The position numbers were made by a program, and so were the translations under genes. A stretch of 49,716 bases of DNA from NCBI GenBank assembly GCA_017618275.1, contig JAFZUS010000183.1, positions 1 to 49,716 of the forward strand, given 5' to 3'. Every line of letters starts with the position of its first letter. Position 1 is the first letter of the stretch. The notes under the pieces are model-generated. The model was not told the origin of the DNA. It worked only from the letters and a program-made list of their open reading frames with translations, and did not search any database. Of the stretch, positions 31,523 through 40,477 are shown in pieces. This DNA comes from Prevotella sp. Its GTDB lineage: Bacteria > Bacteroidota > Bacteroidia > Bacteroidales > Bacteroidaceae.

Positions 31523-32053
31523 ATGAAGATATGTATTTTTTGTTCTGCGAATCAGCAGATTGATCCAGAATTCTTCACTATGACGGAAGAACTGGGTAAA
31601 TGGGCGGCGAAAAACGGCCATTCCATCGTATATGGAGGTGTGAATCAAGGATTGATGGAGTGTGTGGGAAAGGCGGCTAAGGAGAATGGGGGACGAACTA
31701 TAGGCGTTGTTCCAACAATCGTCGAAAAGACTGGACGCACTAGTGATTATGTAGAGATAGAGATTCCCTGCGACAACCTCAGTGACAGAAAACAACTGAT
31801 GATGGATCAAAGCGATGTGTTTATTGCCCTGCCTGGTGGTATCGGCACCATCGATGAGATATTTACTGTGGCTTCTTCTGCTACCATCGGCTATCATAAC
31901 AAACTCGTGATCCTCTATAATATGAAGGGCTTCTGGGATTCACTCATTGCCCTGCTCAACGATCTGCAGAGCAAAGGTATGATCCGTGGCAACTGGCAGC
32001 AATACATCAAAACGGCCGATTCCATCGAGGAAATCAGCCGGATGATTCAATAG
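31523..32053 (+). CDS. LOG-family protein (TIGR00730; nucleoside-5'-monophosphate phosphoribohydrolase-like)
   Basis: A 176-aa Rossmann-fold protein. The start MKICIFCSAN is typical; YGGVNQGLMECVG and PGGIGTIDEI match the family's GGGxxGLMG and PGGxGTxxE motifs that form the phosphoribohydrolase site. Plant and bacterial members split cytokinin-type or other nucleoside monophosphates; in bacteria the real substrate is usually unknown. The 3' end overlaps the convergent GH2 gene by 7 bp. Confidence 0.9.
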   Translation: MKICIFCSANQQIDPEFFTMTEELGKWAAKNGHSIVYGGVNQGLMECVGKAAKENGGRTIGVVPTIVEKTGRTSDYVEIEIPCDNLSDRKQLMMDQSDVFIALPGGIGTIDEIFTVASSATIGYHNKLVILYNMKGFWDSLIALLNDLQSKGMIRGNWQQYIKTADSIEEISRMIQ

Positions 32054-34611
32054 GGTGAGATATTGTTCAGTTCTCCAATCTTTCCCTCAACGACATCTGT
32101 GGTCATCAGTTGGTAGAAGTCATCAAGGGTGATGTGCGTCTGGGGTGCAAATTTATCTGAGGTCATGTATTCCAAGACGCTGCGATAGAAGGCCCGTCCC
32201 TCGGGATATTCAGATGCCTTTTCGAGGTCAGTCATGCAAACGAGTAATTTCCCTTTTCCGATAGCGAACTCGAAGATGAGGCCGAGTTTATGATTGCGCT
32301 CAATGTTATCAATCACCTGCACGATGGGCCGGTAGTCCTTATTCGTGTTGTCGAGAATCATCGGATGGCTGTTCTTTATGACGGGGAACCACTGCCAGTT
32401 GGTGTGCATCTCCGTAGGGAAACTCTTGAATATCGGATGCTTGGGATCTGTGAGAATGCCTAACGTACCTGGCGAGACGGATTTCTTGTTCCCCTCGCAG
32501 ATGGTCTTGAACATACGGTAGTTCCAATAGTCGGTCTGGAAGAGTCCGCCCACGCAGAGTTTCGATGAGTCTGGCATCAGCAGTACGCTTTTGCCTTTCT
32601 CCAATTGTTGGGCAATCTCTTCCGTCAGTACATTGGTGATGATGACTTTCTTCTGCAGTTTCTTCAGGTGGTCCTTGACGGGATAGACCCATAGGTCGTA
32701 GGTGTTTTGGTATTCTGTGCCGTCGATATTCAATAACAGTTGCAGTTGGGTGGGTTTGTCATATCGGGAGAGGCTGACATTGATCTCTCCAGCCTCAATG
32801 AGCCCCTCACCATCGGGGGTGTCTATCTCTCCTTTTATGTCGGGAGATACTTCCCATGAGAGTTTCTTCCCCTTCAGGCTTTCACCACTGTAATTCGCTA
32901 TCTGAACCTTCGCATGGATACCTTCTTTATTGGTGAAACAGTATTTGTCGGCTATGAGCAGGGGTACCACAGGGGCGCACCACTGGCGCCATTCTCTTTC
33001 CGTGCAGAGGCCTTTTGGATCCATAAAAGCATCAAGGATGCCGACGTATGCACTACCCTGTCCAGGGTAGTCCTGCAGGTCGAGCAGTTGGAAACCAGCC
33101 ATATTCGGGGTGCGGAGATCCATCTCAATATCCTGTTTGTAGAGTTGCAGTGACCAGAGGCCACTGGCTTGGTGAAAGTCTTTTGCCTGATCCAGCATAC
33201 CAGCCTTCTCAAGGCGACTACGAAAGACCTCCATATTATAGGGATAGAGTACACCTGTATATTTCTTTATTTCGTCGTAGTCGGGATAGGTCTGGAACTG
33301 GGCCGTTTCGTGGGAGATGACGGGAATTGCAAATTCCCTCGAACTGCCTTCAGCGAAAGCCAAGGCACATCCTTCCTCGAAGTTCATCGTGGTGTTGGGG
33401 TGGAAGTGGTTGATCATCCCACCGTCAGCCGCATCGGCAAACGAGAAGGAGCCACGGGTATGGGTGTTGTAGTGGCCCCACGCCTCGCCACCAACACGAC
33501 AAGTCGTAAAATAGTCCATGCCTTTCTTCACACCCTGATAACCAAGGTAGTAGTTGCTACCGAAGGTATAGACCTTATCGGGGGCCATCTTCCGGAAATC
33601 CTCGATGAATTCGGCCATTTTGTCAATGCTGCCCCATAGTTCATTACCCAAGGCGAACATCCTGAACGAGGGATGATGACCATACCAGCGCAGGATGTTT
33701 TCTCCCTCCTTATGCAGGAACTGCATCAGCACCGTGTCCTTGTCATTGAAGTCGCCCCAGAAAGGCAGTTCGGGTTGCAGGATGATACCCAGTTCATCGG
33801 CAGCGACAAAGGCGGCCTCTGGCGGACACCAGGAGTGGAAACGCACATGGTTCAGTCCGTAGGCAGCACAGTCACCCAGGTAGTTTCTCCACGATTCCGC
33901 ATCCATCGGCACATGACCTGTCAGTGGCCAGACACACGCATCGTGCTTGCCTCTTAAGAAGATCTTGTGTCCATTGGCATAGAAGTGCTGTCCTTCGATA
34001 TGAAAGTCCTTAAGGTTTGGATGCTCTTCTGCGCGTGATGCGGCAGGAAGACCATTCAACAATTCAATCCTCCCAATGATCCCATTCCAGTTGGTCTGGG
34101 TGTCTTCTGTATAGGCATGGCTGTTGGCGTAGAGTTGCTCAGGTACGCCACTGCCATTATCCACCATGATGGCGAGGTCGTGACGACCTGGGGTGAGCCA
34201 TTGTGAGAGGTCGAACACCTGGGGCGTGGAGATGTCGTTCGACGAACCGACAAAGTTCGCATCGACATAGATTTCCGTAGGTTTTGTACGTTCTAAGAAG
34301 AGATAGACAGGTTGACCTTGCCAGTCGGCAGGAATCTCCACCTGACGCTTGTACCACGCCCTGCCTTTATAAGAAAAGATTCGCGAGAGGTGGGTGGTCT
34401 CGTCTTTCTTCACGAGAGGGTCTCCCTTCTTATTCGTATCCGTCGTACCGGGCAGTTGCACTGTCTCTGTCAGGATATAGTCAGGATGCACCAGTCGTTG
34501 GCGGTCCAGAGCAAACTGCCATGTGCCGCTGAGATCCATCACCAACGTCTGTGCCGTTGAGGTGAAAAGTGATAAGTGAAAAATGAAAAGTATAAGCAGA
34601 AGTCTTCTCAT
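32047..34611 (-). CDS. GH2-family glycoside hydrolase
   Basis: An 854-aa secreted enzyme. The N-terminal jelly-roll sugar-binding domain (about 25-195) begins VMDLSGTWQFALDR and contains GRAWYKRQVEIP. An immunoglobulin-like part and a TIM barrel (about 210-500) follow, with acid/base Glu in ALGNEL and probable nucleophile Glu in VISHETAQF. The C-terminal 300 residues form beta-rich accessory domains. GH2 members include beta-galactosidases, glucuronidases and mannosidases; this sequence is not closely like LacZ and the substrate is open. The signal-peptide core ILFIFHLSLFTS is encoded by a TTTTCAYTTTTCAC-type repeat. An 8-bp tandem repeat lies directly before the ATG. Confidence 0.83.
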   Translation of the reverse strand: MRRLLLILFIFHLSLFTSTAQTLVMDLSGTWQFALDRQRLVHPDYILTETVQLPGTTDTNKKGDPLVKKDETTHLSRIFSYKGRAWYKRQVEIPADWQGQPVYLFLERTKPTEIYVDANFVGSSNDISTPQVFDLSQWLTPGRHDLAIMVDNGSGVPEQLYANSHAYTEDTQTNWNGIIGRIELLNGLPAASRAEEHPNLKDFHIEGQHFYANGHKIFLRGKHDACVWPLTGHVPMDAESWRNYLGDCAAYGLNHVRFHSWCPPEAAFVAADELGIILQPELPFWGDFNDKDTVLMQFLHKEGENILRWYGHHPSFRMFALGNELWGSIDKMAEFIEDFRKMAPDKVYTFGSNYYLGYQGVKKGMDYFTTCRVGGEAWGHYNTHTRGSFSFADAADGGMINHFHPNTTMNFEEGCALAFAEGSSREFAIPVISHETAQFQTYPDYDEIKKYTGVLYPYNMEVFRSRLEKAGMLDQAKDFHQASGLWSLQLYKQDIEMDLRTPNMAGFQLLDLQDYPGQGSAYVGILDAFMDPKGLCTEREWRQWCAPVVPLLIADKYCFTNKEGIHAKVQIANYSGESLKGKKLSWEVSPDIKGEIDTPDGEGLIEAGEINVSLSRYDKPTQLQLLLNIDGTEYQNTYDLWVYPVKDHLKKLQKKVIITNVLTEEIAQQLEKGKSVLLMPDSSKLCVGGLFQTDYWNYRMFKTICEGNKKSVSPGTLGILTDPKHPIFKSFPTEMHTNWQWFPVIKNSHPMILDNTNKDYRPIVQVIDNIERNHKLGLIFEFAIGKGKLLVCMTDLEKASEYPEGRAFYRSVLEYMTSDKFAPQTHITLDDFYQLMTTDVVEGKIGELNNISPY

Positions 34612-34616
34612 TCAAC

Positions 34617-34656
34617 TTTTTTACCTTTTTACCCTTTTACTTTTTTACTTTTTTAC
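34617..34656 (-). repeat. 8-bp tandem repeat (TTTTTTAC x5) upstream of the GH2 start
   Basis: Units TTTTTTAC, CTTTTTAC, CCTTTTAC, TTTTTTAC, TTTTTTAC end 5 bp upstream of the GH2 ATG (read GTAAAAAA on the coding strand). The gap to the upstream S46 gene contains nothing else. Confidence 0.8.
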
Positions 34657-34665
34657 CTTTCCCCT

Positions 34666-36786
34666 TTATTTCGCATTGATCTCCTTTAGCAGACGATCTG
34701 CCTTGCCCCACGACTCCATCATATAGAGCACATAGCGGATGTCCACGCCAATACAACGGGCCAACTGAGAATCGAAGAAGATGTCAGATGAGAGCGAGTC
34801 CCAGTTGCCGTCAAAGGCCAGACCTATCAGTTCGCCCTTGCCATTGAACATCGGTGAACCGCTGTTACCACCCGTGATGTCGTTGTTTGACAGGAAACAG
34901 AGGTGCAGTTTGCCTGTCCCCTTGTCAGTGTATTTGCCGAAGTCCTTCTTCGAGAGCAGTTCTCTCATGATAGGCTCAGCCTCGTACTCAATGTTCTCGT
35001 GGGCCTTGTCCATCTTCTCCACGATACTCTCGGCAGTGGTATAATAACCAGATGGCTTGCCGCCCAGCAGGTATTCACCCACCTGACCATACGAGAGGCG
35101 CATGGTCATATTGGCATCTGAGTAGTTGGGCATATCCTCCTCCATACGCAGTTTGGCGGCACAGAGGTAGCGCTCCAACACGTCGATGCTGTCGTAGGTG
35201 GCCATTAGGTCGGAACGGAGTTCGAGCAACGTCGAATAGACACACTCACCGTACATGACACCAGGGTCACGTTTATAACTGTTCTTGTTGATGTAGATCT
35301 TCTTGTCGCTCTTCATCAGTTTCGACTTCTTATAGAGGTGGTTCGCATATTTCTGGTAGTCGCCCTTGAAGTCGCGGTCTATGATGTTGTAGAAGGCAGG
35401 CAGATACTTCGGGTCCACCTGTTCACGGTAGTTCTTCATCAGGGCAGCAATGACCTCACAGTCCAAATTGTAATCCCACTCGTCGCTGTTGTTCTTGAAC
35501 TCCACGTAGTAACTCTTGGGCTTGCCCTCCTTGCCGTTGATGATGGCGTTGTTCTGTACGCGCATGGCGCGACGGGTCATTTCGTCACTACGTCCGAAAG
35601 TCTCGCTGAAGAACGTCATTGTCCGCATGGCATCAAAGCGCTGTTTGTAGAGACGCTCCAGTATGTCGAAGTCGAGTTTATCCTTCAGATAACCTGTAGA
35701 GTCCTGCCACTGACGGATCTTCGCCTCGAAGGCGGCTTTCTGCTGAATCAGACCGATGGAATCGATACATTTGTTCATGCCGATGGAGTTTTTCCAGTAG
35801 TTGGAACTGCTGGCATACTTCGAGTCGTACTTGATGCGCACAGCCTCGTCGGCACGCATGTGGCGGATCATGATGTTCTGCTTAATCTCGCGCGTCTTGT
35901 ACATTGGCTCGTTCTGGGCATCACGACGCTCCCTGATGCCATAACTCGACAGATAACGGCTTGTGCTTCCCGGGAAACCGATAGTCATAGAGAACGATCC
36001 TGGCTGATAGCCTTGCAGAGACACCTGTGCCCACTTCTTCGGGTGATAGGGCACATTATCCTTAGAATACTTCGCAGGACCTCCTGTCTTGGGGTCTACA
36101 TAGATACGGAACACGCTGAAGTCGCAGGTCTGACGGGGCCACATCCAGTTGTCTGTCTCGCCACCGAACTTACCCATTGATTTGGGCAGGGCAAACACCA
36201 AGCGCACATCTTCGTAGTCGCGGTAGGTGGTGAGATAGTACTTGTTGCCCTCATAGTAAGGCTTCAACTCTGCACGGAGTGTGGAGTCCTGTTCGTATAC
36301 CTGTTTCTGGAAGACATTCTCCAAAGAGTCGATGAAATGGCCTCTTTTGTCCTCAGTGAGTCCGCTGAGGCCCAACGAGTCCAGTTGTTCTGTCACGTCC
36401 TTCTGTTCCACCATGAAACTCACGAAGAGATTCTTGTTGGGCAGTTCTTCCTCATACGAGTTCGACACAAAACCGTTGAGCATATAGTCGTGTTCCACCG
36501 TAGAGTGGCTGCGGATAGACTCGAAACCGCAGTGGTGATTGGTAAATACGAGTCCATCGGGTGACACCACCACACCCGAGCAGTAGCCTCCGAAGAGCAC
36601 CACACAGTTCTTCACGGCATCATCGCCTTCATACAGTGCCCCGTACGGCAATTCGTAGTTTTCCTGCTTCATCGTTTCATAGACGGCATTCGGCAAGTTA
36701 TACAACGTCCACATGCCTTCATCGGCTTTTATGCCATTCGGCAGAAAGGTAAGAAGGATTAGAATTGAAATAATAATTTTTCTCAT
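34666..36786 (-). CDS. S46-family dipeptidyl-peptidase, DPP7-type
   Basis: A 706-aa exported serine exopeptidase that removes N-terminal dipeptides in the periplasm, a key step in peptide feeding by Bacteroidales. The signal peptide ends near IKADEG. The triad is His85 (FTNHHCG), Asp222 (WPRQTCDFSVFR) and Ser642 (TGGNSGSP). The residue 18 positions after the serine is Gly660 (AFDGNW). In Porphyromonas DPP11 this position is the Arg that selects acidic P1 residues, while DPP7 has Gly, so DPP7-like preference for hydrophobic P1 residues is predicted. Length matches the family. Confidence 0.9.
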   Translation of the reverse strand: MRKIIISILILLTFLPNGIKADEGMWTLYNLPNAVYETMKQENYELPYGALYEGDDAVKNCVVLFGGYCSGVVVSPDGLVFTNHHCGFESIRSHSTVEHDYMLNGFVSNSYEEELPNKNLFVSFMVEQKDVTEQLDSLGLSGLTEDKRGHFIDSLENVFQKQVYEQDSTLRAELKPYYEGNKYYLTTYRDYEDVRLVFALPKSMGKFGGETDNWMWPRQTCDFSVFRIYVDPKTGGPAKYSKDNVPYHPKKWAQVSLQGYQPGSFSMTIGFPGSTSRYLSSYGIRERRDAQNEPMYKTREIKQNIMIRHMRADEAVRIKYDSKYASSSNYWKNSIGMNKCIDSIGLIQQKAAFEAKIRQWQDSTGYLKDKLDFDILERLYKQRFDAMRTMTFFSETFGRSDEMTRRAMRVQNNAIINGKEGKPKSYYVEFKNNSDEWDYNLDCEVIAALMKNYREQVDPKYLPAFYNIIDRDFKGDYQKYANHLYKKSKLMKSDKKIYINKNSYKRDPGVMYGECVYSTLLELRSDLMATYDSIDVLERYLCAAKLRMEEDMPNYSDANMTMRLSYGQVGEYLLGGKPSGYYTTAESIVEKMDKAHENIEYEAEPIMRELLSKKDFGKYTDKGTGKLHLCFLSNNDITGGNSGSPMFNGKGELIGLAFDGNWDSLSSDIFFDSQLARCIGVDIRYVLYMMESWGKADRLLKEINAK

Positions 36787-36917
36787 TGCTAATATTATTT
36801 AGTTGTCATTGTTTTCGCTTTTCCGGATTTTCCGGGATATCCGGATATTCCGGCTTCCCGATTCTTCCGGGATTTCCGGAGCATCCATAGCCCCCGGCTT
36901 TTTCTAACTATCCGGGC
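36787..36917. other. intergenic region filled by the TTCCGG 9-mer repeat
   Basis: The 131 bp between the four-helix-bundle gene and the S46 gene hold no reading frame. AT-rich sequence (36787-36820), which would contain the S46 leader, is followed by the repeat. Confidence 0.5.
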
Positions 36918-36935
36918 TTATCCGGTCTCTCCAGC
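36821..36935. repeat. 9-bp TTCCGG-type repeat block
   Basis: Phased 9-mers TTCCGGATT, TTCCGGGAT, ATCCGGATA, TTCCGGCTT and CCCGATTCT run from 36821, then TTCCGGGAT, TTCCGGAGC, and after a CCCCCGG spacer TATCCGGGC and TTATCCGGT to about 36926. The right end runs into the coding sequence of the four-helix-bundle gene, whose stop codon (TTA on the plus strand, 36918-36920) is part of a repeat unit. Confidence 0.7.
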
Positions 36936-37625
36936 CAGTGCTTTCAGACGCGCTATCTCCCTGCGAAGGCTTTCTATCTCATCACGTAGCCTTATAATCT
37001 CCCGCTCTTGCTGGGCGATGATATCCTTTTGCGAGGCTCTCTGTTCAAGCCGAGCGGCTGTCATTCGCTCTTTGATACCGCCTTCCGTCGTGAACTCGCG
37101 GTCTTTCTTCTGGATATACTTCGTCAGTGCCGAGTCTATCTGATGGCACAGGCAGATGCCCATATTGGCCAGTTCCTCATCATTCATCTTGGGTAGCAGC
37201 GGCTGATAGTCTTCAAACTTATAGTGGTTTTTACAAAACAGATGGAGGGGTTCGAAACGAGGGTTGTTCCCAAACCATTCACCGATACCCTTACGTTTCA
37301 GATAGTCGTGAAAGTCTTCTAGAAGTTCTAGGTTGCTACCACGTGATATGCCTAAGAGTTTAAGTTCCACCTCTGTGGAGGTCTGTCCGTCGCTGCTTCC
37401 CTCAGCGATGTTCTGCTTGACGCTCCGGGCACTCTGCACCATCTGATCCACCGTACGGTCGCCGTATTTAGGCAGGTATCTCTGACAGAATACCTGCGTC
37501 AATTGGTAGAGCACGTCACTGCGCTGGTAAAAGCGCAGGTTACTATAGACCACGGCCTTGCGCAGGACGCTGGCAGTGCCGTCGGCATAGTGGTTGATGA
37601 TGGGGGATTTCTTATTGTCAGGCAT
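36918..37625 (-). CDS. four-helix-bundle protein with coiled-coil suffix
   Basis: A 235-aa cytoplasmic protein. Residues about 25-115 match the four-helix-bundle family first seen in 23S rRNA intervening sequences (SARSVKQNIAEGSSDG and LLEDFHDYLKRKG are typical). The middle is the longer 'suffix' form. Residues about 195-230 form a charged coiled coil (EREIIRLRDEIESLRREIAR). The last residues ALAGETG end inside the TTCCGG repeat. Function is unknown; it is not inside an rRNA gene here. Confidence 0.8.
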   Translation of the reverse strand: MPDNKKSPIINHYADGTASVLRKAVVYSNLRFYQRSDVLYQLTQVFCQRYLPKYGDRTVDQMVQSARSVKQNIAEGSSDGQTSTEVELKLLGISRGSNLELLEDFHDYLKRKGIGEWFGNNPRFEPLHLFCKNHYKFEDYQPLLPKMNDEELANMGICLCHQIDSALTKYIQKKDREFTTEGGIKERMTAARLEQRASQKDIIAQQEREIIRLRDEIESLRREIARLKALAGETG

Positions 37626-37652
37626 ATTATTCTTTTTATGTGAGTCTTCTTA

Positions 37653-37670
37653 TTATCCGGGATTTCCGGG
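37653..37670 (-). repeat. TTCCGG-type repeat at the flippase 3' end
   Basis: TTATCCGGGATTTCCGGGC covers the stop codon (37653-37655) and the last codons (PGNPG) of the flippase gene. The TTATCCGG stop context is the same as in the neighbouring gene at 36918. Confidence 0.6.
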
Positions 37671-39125
37671 CTTCTTTCTGAATCTCCGTCCTATCACTGG
37701 TAGGCTGCTGAGTGGGAGATCCTGCTTGATGATTCTATATACGAATCCCAGGATGAAGACGTTGTTGATGATGAGCAATACCCATTTGGGCCATTCCGTA
37801 TTGATGTCAAACCACTCCATCATACCGAATAAAGCCATAGCGACAATGAAGTAAATGATGATATCCTTCATCGGATAGGGAATAGGGTTCTTCTTTTGAC
37901 CTACGAAGTAACTTAGCGTCATTGAGGTAAAATAACCGGCAAGTCCTCCCCAGGCACAGGCCCAATAGCCGATCTTGGGGATATAGATGATGTTAATGGC
38001 GATGAGTACGATGCAGCCAGCCAACGAGAACCACGCCCCATAGATGGTCTTGTCGATGAGTTTGTACCAGAACGAGAGGTTGAAATAGATACCCATAAAA
38101 ATCTCAGCCATCATTACGATAGGTACTACACCCATTCCAGCACGATACTTTTCACCTATAATATATTGCAACACAGGCATCCAGCCCATCACACAGAGGA
38201 AGGCCAACAGCGTGAAGATGATGAAGTACTTCATCGCTGAGGCGTAGTATTCTGTCTTGTCTGCATCTTTGTTCTTGGCAAACACGATGGGTTCATAGGC
38301 ATAACGGAAAGCCTGCGTAATCATCGCCATAATCATTGCTATCTTGACACATGAGCCATAGTCACCTAACAGAATATCGGCCTCGCCCCTATCAGGGTAG
38401 ATTAGCGGGAAGAGGATCTTATCTGCCACTTGATTCAGTATACCGGCTATTCCCAATATCAGGATGGGCCAGGAGTAACTGAACATCCTGTGCAATAGCA
38501 TTCCGTCGAAATGCCACTGAATCTTAAAGAGGTCTGGTATAAAGAACAAGGTGATAAAACCCGTACAGAGCAGGTTGATGAAGAATACATAAAAGACCGA
38601 TGTCTTGCCCAACAATACGAAATAGATGAGATTTAAGCAGATGTTCAGTATGATAAAGAGCATCTTCAGCGAAGCAAAACGGATGGGCCTCTTCTGGAAT
38701 CGCAGATAACTGAAGGGAATGGCCTGTAGCGCATCAAGGGCTACCACTACTGCCATCATCAACAGATAGTCGGGATGTTCCGTATACCCCAACGCATGAC
38801 TGATGGGGCCGATAAATCCGAAGATACACAACAGGAACACCAGTGTCAATGACCCTACCACTGCCATCACTGTCGAGAAGACAGTATCAGGTTTGCTCTT
38901 CTCGTCGTTGGCAAAGCGGAACAGGGTGGTCTCCATGCCGAAAGTCAGCAATACGAGAATGAGTGCCGTATAGGCATAGACATTGGTGCTGATGCCATAG
39001 TCGCCGGTTTCGTGCGGCATATAGTAAGTGTAGAGGGGTACCAGCAGATAATTCAAGAATCTGCCTATGATACTCGAAAGCCCATATATTGCCGTATCTT
39101 TTGCCAATGATTTCAGATTAGCCAT
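37653..39125 (-). CDS. polysaccharide biosynthesis protein (Wzx-like flippase, MOP superfamily)
   Basis: A 490-aa inner-membrane protein with about 12-14 helices. The start LAKDTAIYGLSSIIGRFLNYLLVPLYT is typical of Wzx/MurJ-like exporters that flip lipid-linked sugar units. No glycosyltransferases are adjacent, so its glycan is unknown. The C-terminal KKPGNPG derives from a 9-bp repeat. The start codon is directly preceded by an 8-bp tandem repeat. Confidence 0.87.
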   Translation of the reverse strand: MANLKSLAKDTAIYGLSSIIGRFLNYLLVPLYTYYMPHETGDYGISTNVYAYTALILVLLTFGMETTLFRFANDEKSKPDTVFSTVMAVVGSLTLVFLLCIFGFIGPISHALGYTEHPDYLLMMAVVVALDALQAIPFSYLRFQKRPIRFASLKMLFIILNICLNLIYFVLLGKTSVFYVFFINLLCTGFITLFFIPDLFKIQWHFDGMLLHRMFSYSWPILILGIAGILNQVADKILFPLIYPDRGEADILLGDYGSCVKIAMIMAMITQAFRYAYEPIVFAKNKDADKTEYYASAMKYFIIFTLLAFLCVMGWMPVLQYIIGEKYRAGMGVVPIVMMAEIFMGIYFNLSFWYKLIDKTIYGAWFSLAGCIVLIAINIIYIPKIGYWACAWGGLAGYFTSMTLSYFVGQKKNPIPYPMKDIIIYFIVAMALFGMMEWFDINTEWPKWVLLIINNVFILGFVYRIIKQDLPLSSLPVIGRRFRKKPGNPG

Positions 39126-39189
39126 TTTTTTACCCTTTTACCTTTTTACTTTTTTACCTTTTTACTTTTTTACCCTTTTACTTTTTTAC
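39126..39189 (-). repeat. 8-bp tandem repeat (TTTTTTAC-type x8) upstream of the flippase start
   Basis: Eight 8-bp units (TTTTTTAC with CCTTTTAC and CTTTTTAC variants) fill the whole 66-bp gap between the SpmAB-like gene and the flippase ATG. The motif is the same as at 34617-34656. On the coding strand it is a run of GTAAAAAG-like units ending at the ATG. Confidence 0.85.
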
Positions 39190-39191
39190 CC

Positions 39192-40424
39192 TTACCCAAA
39201 GAATAAGTATGCGATAGCGATTGCGGCGATGATGCCGGCGAAGTCGGCGAGGAGCCCACAGGTCACGGCGTGGCGGGTCTTCACAATACCCACACTGCCG
39301 AAGTAGACGGCAAGAATATAGAAGGTTGTATCTGTCGAACCCTGGAAGATACAACTCAGGCGTCCCACGAACGAGTCAGCCCCGTAGGTTGTCATAGCGT
39401 CCACCATCATACCCCGTGCTCCACTGCCGCTCAACGGCTTCATCAGGGCTGTCGGCAAGGCTCCCACGAAGTCGGTATTGCCGCCACAGGCTTCCACACC
39501 CCATTTGATACCGTCGATGAGCATATCCATTGCCCCAGAGGCACGGAAAACGCCGATTCCAACGAGAATAGCCACCAGATAGGGAATGATCCTCACTGCC
39601 GTCTGGAAACCCTCCTTCGCACCCTCGATGAAAGCGTCGTAGACATTTACCTTCTTCCGGATACCTGCGAGGATAAAGGCGATGATAATCGTCATCAACA
39701 GGATATTGGCTGCCGATGTACTCACCTTATTCATTAATATAGAGTCCAACTGTCCGAAGCCCCAGATGATGCCTGCCACCACGAGGGCTGCACCTCCTAA
39801 GGTCAACAGGATGGTGCGGTTCAACAGGTTGATCTTCTGAAAGAGACTCGTGATGATGATACCTGCCAGCGTCGAGAAAAATGTGGCCAACAGGATTGGT
39901 ATGAAGATATCCGTAGGCTGTGCGGCTCCCATCTGGGCACGATAGACCAATATAGATATAGGTATCAGCGTCAGACCTGAGGTGTTCAGCACAAGGAACA
40001 TAATCATCGGGTTCGAGGCGGTATCCTTCTTCGTGTTCAGTTCCTGCATCTGTTCCATAGCCTTTAGGCCGAGGGGTGTGGCTGCATTGTCGAGCCCCAG
40101 CATATTCGCAGCAATGTTCATAAAGATGGAGCCCGTAACTGGGTGACCCTTGGGTATTTCCGGGAATAGTTTCGTAAAGATGGGACTCAGCAGACGAGCC
40201 AGCACATTCACCACACCGCCCTTCTCGCCAATCTTCATAATACCGAGCCAGAGCGACAGAACACCTGTCAGACCCAAGGAAATCTCAAACGCGGTCTTCG
40301 ACGATGAAAAGGTCGAATCCATCATGGCTGGGAACACTTCGAAGTCTCCCAGAAACACCAGTTTCACCAGTGCAATCAAAAATGCGACGATAAAAAACGC
40401 CACCCAAATCCAATTCAGTACCAT
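39192..40424 (-). CDS. nucleoside-recognition domain membrane protein (SpmA-SpmB-like fusion)
   Basis: A 410-aa inner-membrane protein with about 8-10 helices. The first half resembles spore maturation protein A (GSIFMNIAANMLGLDNAATPLG) and the second half SpmB (PLSGSGARGMMVDAM, SCIFQGSTDTTFYILAVYFG), fused as usual in Bacteroidetes, which do not sporulate. A role in transport is assumed from the 'nucleoside recognition/Gate' domain; the substrate is unknown. The ATG at 40424 is chosen because a promoter box lies at 40433-40440; an in-frame ATG at 40463 lies upstream of it. Confidence 0.87.
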   Translation of the reverse strand: MVLNWIWVAFFIVAFLIALVKLVFLGDFEVFPAMMDSTFSSSKTAFEISLGLTGVLSLWLGIMKIGEKGGVVNVLARLLSPIFTKLFPEIPKGHPVTGSIFMNIAANMLGLDNAATPLGLKAMEQMQELNTKKDTASNPMIMFLVLNTSGLTLIPISILVYRAQMGAAQPTDIFIPILLATFFSTLAGIIITSLFQKINLLNRTILLTLGGAALVVAGIIWGFGQLDSILMNKVSTSAANILLMTIIIAFILAGIRKKVNVYDAFIEGAKEGFQTAVRIIPYLVAILVGIGVFRASGAMDMLIDGIKWGVEACGGNTDFVGALPTALMKPLSGSGARGMMVDAMTTYGADSFVGRLSCIFQGSTDTTFYILAVYFGSVGIVKTRHAVTCGLLADFAGIIAAIAIAYLFFG

Positions 40425-40432
40425 ATTGTGTG

Positions 40433-40440
40433 CAAAGGTA
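40433..40440 (-). promoter_or_regulatory. TAnnTTTG promoter box of the SpmAB-like gene
   Basis: Minus-strand TACCTTTG, 9 nt from the ATG at 40424. Confidence 0.55.
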
Positions 40441-40477
40441 CGAATAAGTGAGAAGATAACCAAATAAAACCATAAAA

